Positions 27,045 to 35,625 of a stretch of DNA of 64,000 nucleotides are shown here, in pieces. A program made the position numbers and the translations under genes. The notes beneath the pieces were generated by a model. That model worked only from the letters and a program-made list of their open reading frames with translations. It made no database searches and was not told the DNA's origin. Positions within the stretch are counted from its first letter, which is position 1, and every line of letters starts with the position of its first letter. The stretch is from Novipirellula sp052161655 (GTDB lineage: Bacteria > Planctomycetota > Planctomycetia > Pirellulales > Pirellulaceae): positions 6,138,001 through 6,202,000 of the forward strand of contig NZ_CP197418.1 of assembly GCF_052161655.1 (NCBI RefSeq). Reading direction: 5' to 3'.

Positions 27045-27629
27045 ATGATACGATCACTCTTTGCTTGTGGACTGACTTTTGTACTTGCTGCGACTTTCTG
27101 TGTTAGCGCGACGACATGCTCTGCTACTGATGATTACGACTATGACCTCGTTCATTCGTCGGTCAGTTTCAAGGCACGCCATCTCGATATCAGCTGGATT
27201 CACGGTCGATTCAATGATGTCTCGGGAAAATTCTCGCTTGACCGCGAAACGCCTTCCAACTCGACCTTTGCGTTGACGATCAAAACCGACAGTGTTGATA
27301 CCGCAAACGCGGCCCGCGACGAGCATCTTCGCCAGCCCGATTACTTCGACACCAAGCAATTCCCAACGATCACTTTCAAAAGCACAAGCGTCAAACCGAT
27401 TGATGGTGGCTACAATGTCGAAGGTGATTTCACGATGCATGGCACCACCAACAAAATCACGCTCGTGTTAATGGGTGGCAAGGAGCACGATTTCAAAGGC
27501 ACAAAACGTGTCGCGTTCTCAACCGAATTATCGCTCAAACGCAGCGACTATGGGTTCGACAAAAACGCGATCGGGCCGATCGGCGACAAGGCTTTGATCA
27601 TGATCGATTGCGAAGGCGTTAAAAAGTAG
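27045..27629 (+). CDS. YceI family periplasmic lipid-binding-like protein
   Basis: A 194-residue protein with a signal peptide (to about residue 27) and the full YceI lipocalin-like pattern: DLVHSSVSFKARHLDISWIHGRF, DTANAARDEHLRQPDYFDTKQFPTITFKS, GDFTMHGTTNKITL and SLKRSDYGF. YceI proteins bind isoprenoid-type lipids inside a beta barrel in the periplasm; no enzyme activity is expected. The next gene, a membrane protein, begins three bases after the stop, so they are co-transcribed. That spacing suggests the membrane protein, not annotated elsewhere, is its partner. The upstream 299-base divergent gap holds no gene. Confidence 0.93.
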   Translation: MIRSLFACGLTFVLAATFCVSATTCSATDDYDYDLVHSSVSFKARHLDISWIHGRFNDVSGKFSLDRETPSNSTFALTIKTDSVDTANAARDEHLRQPDYFDTKQFPTITFKSTSVKPIDGGYNVEGDFTMHGTTNKITLVLMGGKEHDFKGTKRVAFSTELSLKRSDYGFDKNAIGPIGDKALIMIDCEGVKK

Positions 27630-27632
27630 CGG

Positions 27633-28616
27633 ATGCCTGAACCGCTGCTGTATGTGAAGTCGTTCGCGGTTGCGTTGATCGCCAGTGCATTGTTTGAGCT
27701 GGTGATCACAAAACGGCATGGCGCTGCGACAACGAGCCTGAATTTGATTTCCACGCCAGCGATTGGCGTTGGAATGGCGATCGGATTTATGGTGATGAAG
27801 CTGCAATGGGCGTGGCCGCCCGGGAGCGCATTGGATCGGTTCCTGACGATCATTTTGCCCGCTGCGATTTGTATTCAGTGGATCGCGGCTGCCCGACGCA
27901 CACCACTTTGGTTGACATGGCTAATGCGAATTTGCCTGGTTGCTGCAGTACCACGGATTCTGATGCACCAATCGGTGTATTTGAACGAATCAGGTGAATG
28001 GACGTTGTGGCAAACCTACCTTGCAATGATCATTTGCAGCGGTTTGTTCGGTGTCGTCTGGTTGTTAATGTGCCGACTGTCAAAGCGATCGTCTGAAGCG
28101 GTCTCGATTCCGCTCTCGCTTTGCTTGTCGATTCAATCCGCTGGAGTCTGCGTGATGTTAGCGGGCTATATAAAAGGTGGCGCCGTCGCTATTCCGATAA
28201 CCGCAGCGGTTCTGGGGACCGCGATCGCCGCAGGTGTTATGCGGAAACGAGGTGAGGTTAACATCGCGTTCCACTCGGATGCTCTGATTGGCATTGCCGT
28301 AGTGATGCTGTTTTCGGTGCTGTTTTTCGGGCACTTCTTTGGCCGCCTTACGATCACAAACGCCCTAGCGATGATGATCGCACCCACGCTTTGCTGGGTA
28401 ACAGAAATGCGTGGCATACGACAGCTCAGCCCTTGGCGTGTGGGGGCGATTCGGGTGGCCTTTGTCGCGATTCCATTAATGATTGTTTTGGTGGCAGCGA
28501 AGCGTGACTTTGACCGCAGTTTTGCCCCGTTGCTGAAAAATAATGAAAAGAACGAAATCCAAAATCGTTACGCACGAGCGTTTCCAATTGAGTTAGAATC
28601 GAGCTCCCTCCACTAA
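27633..28616 (+). CDS. Polytopic membrane protein, unknown function
   Basis: I do not recognise this 327-residue protein. It has about eight to nine hydrophobic segments (for example at 8-25, 43-57, 69-83, 90-108, 128-145, 160-180, 185-203, 220-240, 275-292) and a charged C-terminal tail from 296. There are no cofactor motifs. It starts three bases after the YceI gene, which suggests translational coupling. YceI genes often neighbour cytochrome b561-like membrane proteins, but I see no conserved haem histidines here. A structural or transport partner remains possible. Confidence 0.7.
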   Translation: MPEPLLYVKSFAVALIASALFELVITKRHGAATTSLNLISTPAIGVGMAIGFMVMKLQWAWPPGSALDRFLTIILPAAICIQWIAAARRTPLWLTWLMRICLVAAVPRILMHQSVYLNESGEWTLWQTYLAMIICSGLFGVVWLLMCRLSKRSSEAVSIPLSLCLSIQSAGVCVMLAGYIKGGAVAIPITAAVLGTAIAAGVMRKRGEVNIAFHSDALIGIAVVMLFSVLFFGHFFGRLTITNALAMMIAPTLCWVTEMRGIRQLSPWRVGAIRVAFVAIPLMIVLVAAKRDFDRSFAPLLKNNEKNEIQNRYARAFPIELESSSLH

Positions 28617-28646
28617 ACCTTCCCCTCCAACAAACGGAACCTACCT

Positions 28647-29990
28647 ATGGCCGTATCGCGTAATCGTCGCTCATTTCTGAAGTCCAGTGCAATCGCCGGT
28701 GCGGCGATCACGTTGCCCGCGCTTTCCTATTCACGAGTCTATGGAGCCAATAGCCGACTGAGTATTGCCAGCATCGGGACCGGCGGCAAAGGCTGGAGCG
28801 ACCTGAATGGCGTCGCAGCCAGTCCGCATGTCCAAGTCGTTGCACTCTGCGACATCGATAGCTCGGAAAAGCACCTTGGCCAAGCCGCACAGAAATATCA
28901 GGAAGCCCGACAATACGACGACTGGCGAAAGGTGCTGGACAAGTCCAAAGAGATCGAAGGCGTGATGGTATCGACTCCCGATTTCATGCATGCCCCCATC
29001 GCCTTGCCCGCCATGCAACTGGGGAAGCATGTGTTTTGCCAAAAACCGCTTACCCATTCGGTTCACGAAGCACGGCAGATTACGTTGGCTGCCCGCAAGT
29101 TCAATGTGGTGACACAAATGTGTAACCAAATCCAATCCCATTCGGCCTATCGCACCGCCGTCCATATGGTGCATACCGGAATGATTGGCAAGGTCAAAGA
29201 GGTGCATTCGTGGCAAGGTGGCAAACCATCGTGGCCGCGGCATTTGGCTCGTCCCACGGGCAATGATCCTGTGCCATCGAACGTTCGCTGGGATTTGTGG
29301 CAAGGCGTTGCGGAAGAGCGTCCTTACAAAATCGGGATGTATCACCCCTTCAATTGGCGCGGCTGGCAAGCGTACGGGACCGGGCAACTTGGCGATTTCG
29401 GCTGCCACATTTTGGATCCCGTTTTCAAATCACTGAAACTGGGTTCGCCTAACAAGTTGACGGCCGAAGCACCAAAGTTGTTTCCTGAATCATGGACCGA
29501 CGAAGCGACGGTTCGTTACGAGTTCCCCGGCACCGAGTACACCGCCGATTCGACGCTGCGAGTGACTTGGTATGACGGTGTGGGAGCGCAGCCTCCGCGT
29601 GAAAAATTGGGCGATATTCCGGCCGATTACGCGTTGCCCGGCGCGGGATCGGTACTGGTTGGCGAAAAGGGATCGCTTGTGATCCCCCACGTCGCGATGC
29701 CCAAGTTGTTCCCCGAAGACAAATTTCCAGCGGACAAATCGCCGGTGATTGAGAGCGTCGATCACTACACACAGTGGGCGGACGCCTGTCGCGGAGTGGG
29801 TGAAACGACATCGCACTTTGATTACGCCGGACCGCTAACCGAGACTGTCTTGTTAGGCACAATCGGCATTCGGTTCGCGGGTCAGGAGCTGAAGTGGGAT
29901 GCCAAGTCGCTAGCGATCACCAACAACGCGGACGCTCAGAACTACATCACCAAGCCATACCGCAAAGGCTGGGAACCCACTTGGGTCTAA
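28647..29990 (+). CDS. TAT-exported Gfo/Idh/MocA-family oxidoreductase
   Basis: A 447-residue protein. The N-terminus has RNRRSFLKSSAIAGAAITLP, a twin-arginine signal, implying export of a folded NAD(P)-containing enzyme. The Rossmann nucleotide-binding segment reads IGTGGKGWSDL, and the catalytic-lysine motif is CQKPLTHS, in which the usual EKP is QKP. The substrate domain ends with GQELKWD and the family tail. These secreted glycosidase or dehydrogenase-like proteins are abundant in planctomycetes; some related enzymes cleave glycosides by an NAD-dependent redox route. Neighbours are a membrane protein and a convergent sialidase-like gene. The substrate is unknown. Confidence 0.92.
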   Translation: MAVSRNRRSFLKSSAIAGAAITLPALSYSRVYGANSRLSIASIGTGGKGWSDLNGVAASPHVQVVALCDIDSSEKHLGQAAQKYQEARQYDDWRKVLDKSKEIEGVMVSTPDFMHAPIALPAMQLGKHVFCQKPLTHSVHEARQITLAARKFNVVTQMCNQIQSHSAYRTAVHMVHTGMIGKVKEVHSWQGGKPSWPRHLARPTGNDPVPSNVRWDLWQGVAEERPYKIGMYHPFNWRGWQAYGTGQLGDFGCHILDPVFKSLKLGSPNKLTAEAPKLFPESWTDEATVRYEFPGTEYTADSTLRVTWYDGVGAQPPREKLGDIPADYALPGAGSVLVGEKGSLVIPHVAMPKLFPEDKFPADKSPVIESVDHYTQWADACRGVGETTSHFDYAGPLTETVLLGTIGIRFAGQELKWDAKSLAITNNADAQNYITKPYRKGWEPTWV

Positions 29991-30016
29991 AAAAGGTGTC
30001 CGAAACCTTTTTTTAG
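29987..30016. terminator. Bidirectional terminator containing both stop codons
   Basis: CTAAAAAAGGT pairs with ACCTTTTTTTAG around GTCCGAA. The TAA of the Gfo/Idh gene (29988-29990) and the stop of the convergent BNR gene (30013-30015) both lie inside the stem, and A/T runs provide a U-tract for transcription from either side. Confidence 0.85.
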
Positions 30017-31035
30017 GGGGCGAGGCGGATTTTGGCTAAGTAGATACTCGTTTTGCCTTCGTGCGACGAGTAGTAGCTGACCCAGAGATGATCGTCGTGC
30101 CAGACCATGCCTGCGTAGCTGGTGTCTCCGCCGGAGGGTAATGCGAGAGCCTCGGTCAATTGCCCTGCATTGGCGTCGAGCCAGCAGAGTGACGTGCGAA
30201 CTTTCTTGTCGTACAAGCGAACGGTTGCAAGGATGCGACCATCGGGCAGACGAATCATGTCGGGACCACCGATGCGTATGTCGAGACTTTTCCAATCCCA
30301 CTCGGTATAGGGTGGTCGCGACGTGCCGAGGTTGGCCGTGTTGGGTGTGCCGTCTTGACGCAACAGACAGTAGGCGGTGTCGTCGGGCAGGAAAATGACC
30401 GAGGATTCATTGGGGTAGGTTCCAGCAACGTCAACTTTTTCAATTAACGTTTCAAAATGGTTGCCGTCGTTGCTGCGAAAAAGACTCAGGTTACGTTGTT
30501 TCGTTCCGGTGCCGTATCCGAATCCATACGCATGCCCTTTATGCCACGAGATTCGCCACAGCCAATTGTCGAGCGTTCCGACTTTTTGTTTCGCGGTCCA
30601 GGTGGTGCCGTCATCAGAAAACCAAACCAGCGACTGGTGATGGCGTCCGCTTGGCGTTTCGATCGCTTCGGCGCCAGCCAACATTAAACGGTCGTCGGGC
30701 GTCACGGTGATTTTGGCATCGCGAAGATCGGAATCATCCGACGTGACCAGGGCGGCGGATTCCCAGTGGACCGCGTCGGTCGACGTCAGCACGCGAAGGG
30801 CTCCGTCAGGCGATTTGTGGCCAGAGCCTTCGCGAAAGACGCAGTACCAACGATCTTTGAATCGCACCAAGTCGGTGAAAGCGTTGTGCGGCGCGGCATC
30901 CCAGATTCGTTGGACATCGACCAGGACCGGTTTGCCATGATTTGCCGCTACCGCGTCGGCTGAAAACGAATCGTCAGCCGCGTTGGCTAAGGCGGGAATG
31001 ATCAGAAACGCGAGCACGAGGAAGGTGTTTTTCAT
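30013..31035 (-). CDS. Secreted BNR/sialidase-fold protein
   Basis: A 340-residue protein from the ATG at 31035, giving a clean signal peptide (MKNTFLVLAFLIIPALANA). A longer frame to 31074 has no merit. The body has sialidase-like beta-propeller features: KDRWYCVFREG, Asp-box-like SxDxGxTW variants (STDAVHWE, SDDGTTWT, SNDGNHFE), and repeated R-containing strands such as GRILATVRLYD. The full arginine triad of true sialidases is not clear, so call it exo-alpha-sialidase-like rather than a sialidase. It probably acts on glycans outside the cytoplasm. It is transcribed convergently with the Gfo/Idh gene. Confidence 0.8.
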   Translation of the reverse strand: MKNTFLVLAFLIIPALANAADDSFSADAVAANHGKPVLVDVQRIWDAAPHNAFTDLVRFKDRWYCVFREGSGHKSPDGALRVLTSTDAVHWESAALVTSDDSDLRDAKITVTPDDRLMLAGAEAIETPSGRHHQSLVWFSDDGTTWTAKQKVGTLDNWLWRISWHKGHAYGFGYGTGTKQRNLSLFRSNDGNHFETLIEKVDVAGTYPNESSVIFLPDDTAYCLLRQDGTPNTANLGTSRPPYTEWDWKSLDIRIGGPDMIRLPDGRILATVRLYDKKVRTSLCWLDANAGQLTEALALPSGGDTSYAGMVWHDDHLWVSYYSSHEGKTSIYLAKIRLAP

Positions 31036-31371
31036 GGTGGGGGATTCTTGAAGGTGGGAGGGGATTTTTCGCACCGCGTGCGAAAGGAGGGGAGTGACGA
31101 TGCGGTAGTGCGATCGAGATCACAAGTTTAAACGTTCGCAGGACACGCGTGGGGTTACGACGCGCGGCATTGTGCATCTATTCGTGAGCCCCGTATTTGC
31201 GAGACCGGCGGAAACCTCTCGATTCAGGAGTTCTCACCCAAATTTTCTGGCGGAATGTAAACCTTGCTCGTTGCACGACTTGTCGACTAGCGAGGGCGTG
31301 GTAATTTACAATCTAGGTGGTTGCCGCTGACTGACCTTTTTCGTTTCGCTAAACCCTCGTCGCCGAACACA
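31036..31371. other. Divergent promoter gap, 336 bases
   Basis: Lies between the BNR protein gene (minus) and the LarA-like gene (plus), so both promoters should be here. I see no gene, repeat or clear operator. A TTG 51 bases before the LarA-like ATG is rejected as its start. Confidence 0.5.
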
Positions 31372-32640
31372 ATGACAACTTTCTACGCAACAGGCTCAAA
31401 AACCGCCTCGCTCACCAGCGAAGACCTTCGTGATGCCCTCATGCAGACATTTGCTGCAATTGGCACTCCGGAGCGGGCACTGTTGTTGCCGCCTGACCAC
31501 ACGCGTTTGTTTAGCCGTGCGGGGGAATTGACCGTTTTGTGCCACGAGATTCTGGGCGACCGCGTCAAAGACATCATGCCTGCACTGGGGACGCATTCGC
31601 CGATGAAGGCGGACAAGCTGGATCACATGTTCCCTGGCATACCTCATGATTTGTTTCGCCCTCACCTGTGGCGAGATGACGTTGTTCGTATGGGAACCGT
31701 GCCGTCGGAATTCGTTTCCGAAGTCACCGGCGGCATGTACGATCGCCCCTGGGAAGCTCAAGTGAACCAACTGTTGCGTGACGGCGGCCATGATTTGATC
31801 TTCTCACTCGGCCAAGTCGTTCCACACGAAGTGATCGGGATGGCCAATTACAACAAAAACGTGTTTGTTGGTACCGGCGGCAAAGACGGTATCAACGAGA
31901 GCCATTATTTGAGCGCTGTCTATGGCATCGAACAAACGCTCGGGCAAGCCAACACGCCGCTGCGTCAAATTTTGAACTATGCATCGGACCATTTCTGCAA
32001 AGATCTACCGTTGGTCTACGCGCTAACCGTGATCGAGCAATTGCCTGATCGAAGTTTGCACACCCGTGGATTGTTCATCGGCGACGATCACGATACGTTC
32101 TTTCAAGCTGCGGAGCTGGCAAGTCAAGTCAACATCACTCAGATCCCCCGGGCGCCAAAACATGTCGTCGCCTATCTGGATCCGAACGAATTCAAAAGCA
32201 CGTGGCTCGGTAACAAAGCGATCTATCGAACACGACTTGCGATTGCTAACGGCGGACGATTAACCGTGCTGGGTCCCGCGGTCGAAGAATTTGGCGAAGA
32301 CGAACAGATCGATCATCTGATTCGCAAATATGGATACCGCACGCGTGAAGAGGTGATTCGCCTGGTCGCCGAGAACGAAGACTTGGCAGCCAATCTTTCG
32401 GCAGCAGCTCACTTGGTCCATGGATCACCGGAGAACCGATTCGAAGTGGTTTATGCTGCAGGCAATTTGTCGGATGAAGAAATCCGATCCGTGGGATACA
32501 CGCCCGGCAACTTGAAAGAGCTGATGAAACGCTACGACGTTGAAACGCTGCAAAACGGTTTTCACAAGGACGTGGATGGCAGCGAATTCTACTTCATCCA
32601 AAATCCATCGCTTGGATTGTGGCAGGCTGATCGCGGTTAA
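31372..32640 (+). CDS. Lactate racemase-like (LarA/DUF2088) protein
   Basis: A 422-residue protein from the ATG at 31372. The N-terminal domain carries LLLPPDHTRLF, the DHTR motif of the LarA family, followed by MPALGTHSPM. Later come GQVVPHEVIGMANYNKNVFVGTGG and the Rossmann-like C-terminal half. LarA proteins use a nickel-pincer nucleotide to racemise or epimerise 2-hydroxy acids. No larB, larC or larE genes occur in this window, so cofactor supply must come from elsewhere, or the protein acts on a different substrate. It is cytoplasmic by sequence. Confidence 0.85.
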   Translation: MTTFYATGSKTASLTSEDLRDALMQTFAAIGTPERALLLPPDHTRLFSRAGELTVLCHEILGDRVKDIMPALGTHSPMKADKLDHMFPGIPHDLFRPHLWRDDVVRMGTVPSEFVSEVTGGMYDRPWEAQVNQLLRDGGHDLIFSLGQVVPHEVIGMANYNKNVFVGTGGKDGINESHYLSAVYGIEQTLGQANTPLRQILNYASDHFCKDLPLVYALTVIEQLPDRSLHTRGLFIGDDHDTFFQAAELASQVNITQIPRAPKHVVAYLDPNEFKSTWLGNKAIYRTRLAIANGGRLTVLGPAVEEFGEDEQIDHLIRKYGYRTREEVIRLVAENEDLAANLSAAAHLVHGSPENRFEVVYAAGNLSDEEIRSVGYTPGNLKELMKRYDVETLQNGFHKDVDGSEFYFIQNPSLGLWQADRG

Positions 32641-32764
32641 TGCCCGATCGCAGTTAATGACCGATCGGGATTAGTAAATTGACGCCATCCTCGATGGCAG
32701 AGGCTCACCTGCACGGCACGCAAGTCGCGGCTATGCAGGGTGTGCCGACTTCGTTAAACCGGAT

Positions 32765-33004
32765 CTAGTTGACCTGGACTTTGTTACAAACCTGACAAAG
32801 GATGCCAGCTTGTCGAATCGTGGGGACAAGTTCGCCGCGAAGTTCGTCTGAGGGCAATTCGCCGCGAAGCACGACGGAGCGGTTCTCGAACGAGATCTCC
32901 AACGATGCGAAGTAGTCGCCTAAACGCTGATGCAACCGGATCATCGATTGGATCCGGTCAAGCGTACGTTTGATGTTCGATTCAGTGTTATTGATTGCAT
33001 ACAT
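32765..33004 (-). CDS. Small BON-domain-like protein
   Basis: A 79-residue protein with one BON-like unit: a charged helix (NIKRTLDRIQSMIRLHQRLGDYF), then ISFENRSVVLRGELPSDELRGELVPTIRQAGI, the strand-loop-helix pattern of BON domains. Two cysteines form a C-terminal CQVC pair, a possible metal or thiol site. It has no signal peptide, which is unusual because most BON proteins are periplasmic. It is transcribed away from rex. The 124-base gap to the LarA-like gene holds no gene. Confidence 0.7.
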   Translation of the reverse strand: MYAINNTESNIKRTLDRIQSMIRLHQRLGDYFASLEISFENRSVVLRGELPSDELRGELVPTIRQAGILCQVCNKVQVN

Positions 33005-33365
33005 CTTATTTGCCTCCGAAATCTCGATTAGGGTTAGGTCACTAACACACTAAGCGGGAAATGATGCAAGTTTGTGTCTAGAAAAAACAGGCATTTTAAG
33101 GATTCATTACAGTTAGGCTCAAAGTACAAGAAATTTCACAGATTCCGGCAATAATTGCTGCAGTCGGGAAGCTGCACTTCCAATCGTCCGGTAAGCAATG
33201 CTTCTGAGTTGGCAAAATTTGGATGTAATCGCGATTGTTGCCAGATCAAAACGTGTACGATAGCTTCACCCATTGATTGGACTGGCTGTCCCAGGATCGG
33301 CATTGTTTGCTGACGCTTCCGAAACTCATGTAAAATTCGAGGCCTTTCCTTCGAGGAATGACCGC
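33005..33365. other. Divergent BON-like/rex promoter gap
   Basis: 361 bases between the BON-like start and the chosen rex start. Part is AT-rich (GAAAAAACAGGCATTTTAAGG near 33081). I looked for a Rex-type TTGTGA...TCACAA operator and saw only a partial TTTCACAG. No gene is supported on either strand; a 93-codon minus-strand frame overlaps the rex start and lacks a family. Confidence 0.45.
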
Positions 33366-34025
33366 TTGACTGAACCAGAACCAGATCATGCAAATGACGT
33401 TCCAACTCAGATTCCACAGCCTGCGGTTGGACGGCTAAGTTTGTACTTTCGCGAGCTCTATCGGCTACGTGACGCTGAAATTACCACCACAAACAGCAAA
33501 GAACTGGGCAAGCTAGTCAATGTTTCTTCGCCTGTGGTCCGCCGCGATCTGAGCGCGCTTGGCACAATTGGGCAACGTGGCGTTGGTTATTCGGTTGATG
33601 CGTTGATTGAACGCATCGGCCAGGTGCTGGGATCGGGAAAGCAGTGGGAAGTTGTTTTGGTTGGTGTCGGATCGCTTGGCGACGCGTTGCTGCGTTATCG
33701 AGGATTCAGTCGACTTGGATTCAAATTAACCGCTGCGTTTGACGTTGATCCGACACGAATTGGTTCAACGATTGGCGGAGTCGAAGTGATTGATGCAAAA
33801 GAGCTTGAGCGAGTGGTAACGGCTTCGCCACCGAATCTCGCGATACTCGCGGTGCCGGCCGACAACGCAGCGGAAGTCGCCACGTTGCTAGTCAAATTAG
33901 GCGTTTCGGGCATCCTCAATTTTGCCCCAACCACGTTGAAACTGCCGCCGCGTATTGCGGTCGTCAACGTTGATCTCGCAAGTGAGCTGCAACGTTTGGC
34001 GTTTGCAGTACAAAGCGGCAAATGA
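33366..34025 (+). CDS. rex: Redox-sensing transcriptional repressor Rex
   Basis: A 219-residue protein from the TTG at 33366, which has GAGGAA nine bases upstream; a longer frame from 33273 is possible. The winged-helix N-domain contains NSKELGKLVNVSSPVVRRDLSALG and the wing GQRGVGY. The Rossmann C-domain starts VVLVGVGSLGDALL and keeps YRGF. Rex dimers sense the NADH/NAD ratio and release DNA when NADH binds, controlling fermentation and respiration genes. It is monocistronic; the BON-like gene is divergent, so Rex might control it and itself. An operator is not clear in the sequence. Confidence 0.92.
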   Translation: MTEPEPDHANDVPTQIPQPAVGRLSLYFRELYRLRDAEITTTNSKELGKLVNVSSPVVRRDLSALGTIGQRGVGYSVDALIERIGQVLGSGKQWEVVLVGVGSLGDALLRYRGFSRLGFKLTAAFDVDPTRIGSTIGGVEVIDAKELERVVTASPPNLAILAVPADNAAEVATLLVKLGVSGILNFAPTTLKLPPRIAVVNVDLASELQRLAFAVQSGK

Positions 34026-34133
34026 TTTCGACGTTTGCACTGATGAATCGCTGGCGCATCGTTCGCAGCCGCTTCATTTTCATGCAGGGAAGCTCATAGC
34101 AGGCAGTCGGAACGTTAAGTGGCGGGATGATTT

Positions 34134-34200
34134 GTAGCGGAAGTCGTCAAGACTTTCGTGAATCGCCGAACAGGTCGAAACTCTTGACGAGTTCCGCTAC
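34134..34200. repeat. Palindromic repeat B, copy 2
   Basis: GTAGCGGAAGTCGTCAAGAC pairs with CTCTTGACGAGTTCCGCTAC; it matches 18652-18720 along most of its length. It lies in the 437-base gap 34026-34462 between rex and the acyltransferase gene, where I see no other feature. Confidence 0.8.
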
Positions 34201-34462
34201 GTCCGAAATTGTTCTGACGGTGCTAAGCAGGTTGGCATCAGGACAAATTGCCCCAACGGTCCCTGTTTGCCACAGTTTCTTTTCTTCACCGTGCTGTGCC
34301 GCGCATTTCGAACCAAGATTTCCGCGTTAGGAATTCCAGGTCGAGGCCAAACCGTGAACTATGTTTCAGCGAGCGAGGACTGAAGTGCCGCTTCATTGGT
34401 GCCCATTGCGCAGGAACTGAATCCTCGCAATCATTTTTACTGTTACGACCGGAACGAGAGAC

Positions 34463-35611
34463 GTGCGAACCGAGTTGTCCGCCGAAACAAAGCAGACCTT
34501 TTCAGTCGTTGCCTTATTTGCAACGGTCTTTGTTGTGGCAATCCATTATCAATCAGCTGCCCCGCCATCACCGTCGCTCAGCGATGCATCGGTCAACGAA
34601 TTGCTGCAAGAGTTTTTGATCGGCGGAGTTGCACGGTTCGCAGTTCCGATGTTCGCCTTTGCCGCCGGATTCTTTTATTTCCACAGCGATGACGGATCGA
34701 TTCGTACTTACGTTCGCAAACTCAGCCAACGTGCGCGCAGCGTGTTGGTGCCTTATTTGGCCATCGGATTCGTGGCGACGCTGTTTTGGGTTTTGGTTCG
34801 AATTGCCGAGGGCAAAGCCATCGAGTCGTCGCCTGCGGGTCTCATGGTCACTTGGCTGCTACGTCCGCCTGCGGAACAGCTGTGGTTTTTGCGGGACTTG
34901 ATAGTACTGGTTATCGCCGCGCCGATCGTGCGGCAGATCACCCGCTTGCCTTATTCGATCGGGCTTGTCGTGACCGGATTGCTCTGGATCAGTCCGTTCC
35001 AGCCATTTCCCGTCTTGCATGGATGGTACTTGTTGAATACCGAGACGCTGTTTTTTTTCTGTGTCGGATGTGCGGCGAACCAGCACACCGAACTCTTTGA
35101 ACGACTCGGTCGATTCAGCACGTCGACTGCGGTTGGATTTGTCATTGTCTGGTTCGATTTAATCATTGCCAGAATCATGCTGCGGCCTGATTTTGATTGT
35201 TGGTATACAGCTGACTACACCGTGGACAGTTTGTTAATTCACAAGGCCTCGATCATCGCTGGATGTCTATCCATTTGGATGGTTTCTTGGAAAGTTCGCC
35301 AGCCCTCGTTGATTCGATTGTCGGGGGCCGCGTTTTTTGTTTACCTGATCCACGAATTTCCACTGCGTGCGGCAACGGAGCGAGTGGTTGAACCGATGCT
35401 GGACAAGGGCGCTTGGTTTTGGGTGCTGTTCCCGGCGGTGACGCTTGGCTGTTTTACCGCCGCGATGCTGCTGAATCGATACATACCTAGGGCAATCGCA
35501 CTTATTACGGGCGGACGAACACCCGATTCGATTGCCAAACTTGCTGGCGTTGACTCGCCTCGCCCCGTTTATCTGTCGCATTCCCGTGGTCCCGCAGCAA
35601 CGACCCACTAA
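34463..35611 (+). CDS. Acyltransferase 3 family membrane protein
   Basis: A 382-residue polytopic protein from a GTG, with about ten hydrophobic segments. Family features are FVVAIHYQSAAPP in the first membrane segment (with the catalytic-type His), PMFAFAAGFFYF, RARSVLVPYL and WFLRDLIVLV. Such enzymes transfer acyl groups to sugars, glycans or lipids at the cytoplasmic membrane. The O-antigen-ligase-like gene starts 14 bases downstream, so it heads a seven-gene run extending to 43967. The context suggests modification of a glycan or glycolipid linked to isoprenoid chemistry, which is inference. Confidence 0.85.
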   Translation: MRTELSAETKQTFSVVALFATVFVVAIHYQSAAPPSPSLSDASVNELLQEFLIGGVARFAVPMFAFAAGFFYFHSDDGSIRTYVRKLSQRARSVLVPYLAIGFVATLFWVLVRIAEGKAIESSPAGLMVTWLLRPPAEQLWFLRDLIVLVIAAPIVRQITRLPYSIGLVVTGLLWISPFQPFPVLHGWYLLNTETLFFFCVGCAANQHTELFERLGRFSTSTAVGFVIVWFDLIIARIMLRPDFDCWYTADYTVDSLLIHKASIIAGCLSIWMVSWKVRQPSLIRLSGAAFFVYLIHEFPLRAATERVVEPMLDKGAWFWVLFPAVTLGCFTAAMLLNRYIPRAIALITGGRTPDSIAKLAGVDSPRPVYLSHSRGPAATTH

Positions 35612-35625
35612 GGCAAAACCAAATC

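Noticed and set aside
33005..33365. Rex operator upstream of rex
   Set aside because: Only a partial TTTCACAG half-site was seen; not enough to call an operator.
33136..33417. 93-codon minus-strand frame upstream of rex
   Set aside because: Overlaps the rex start region and lacks any family; likely chance.
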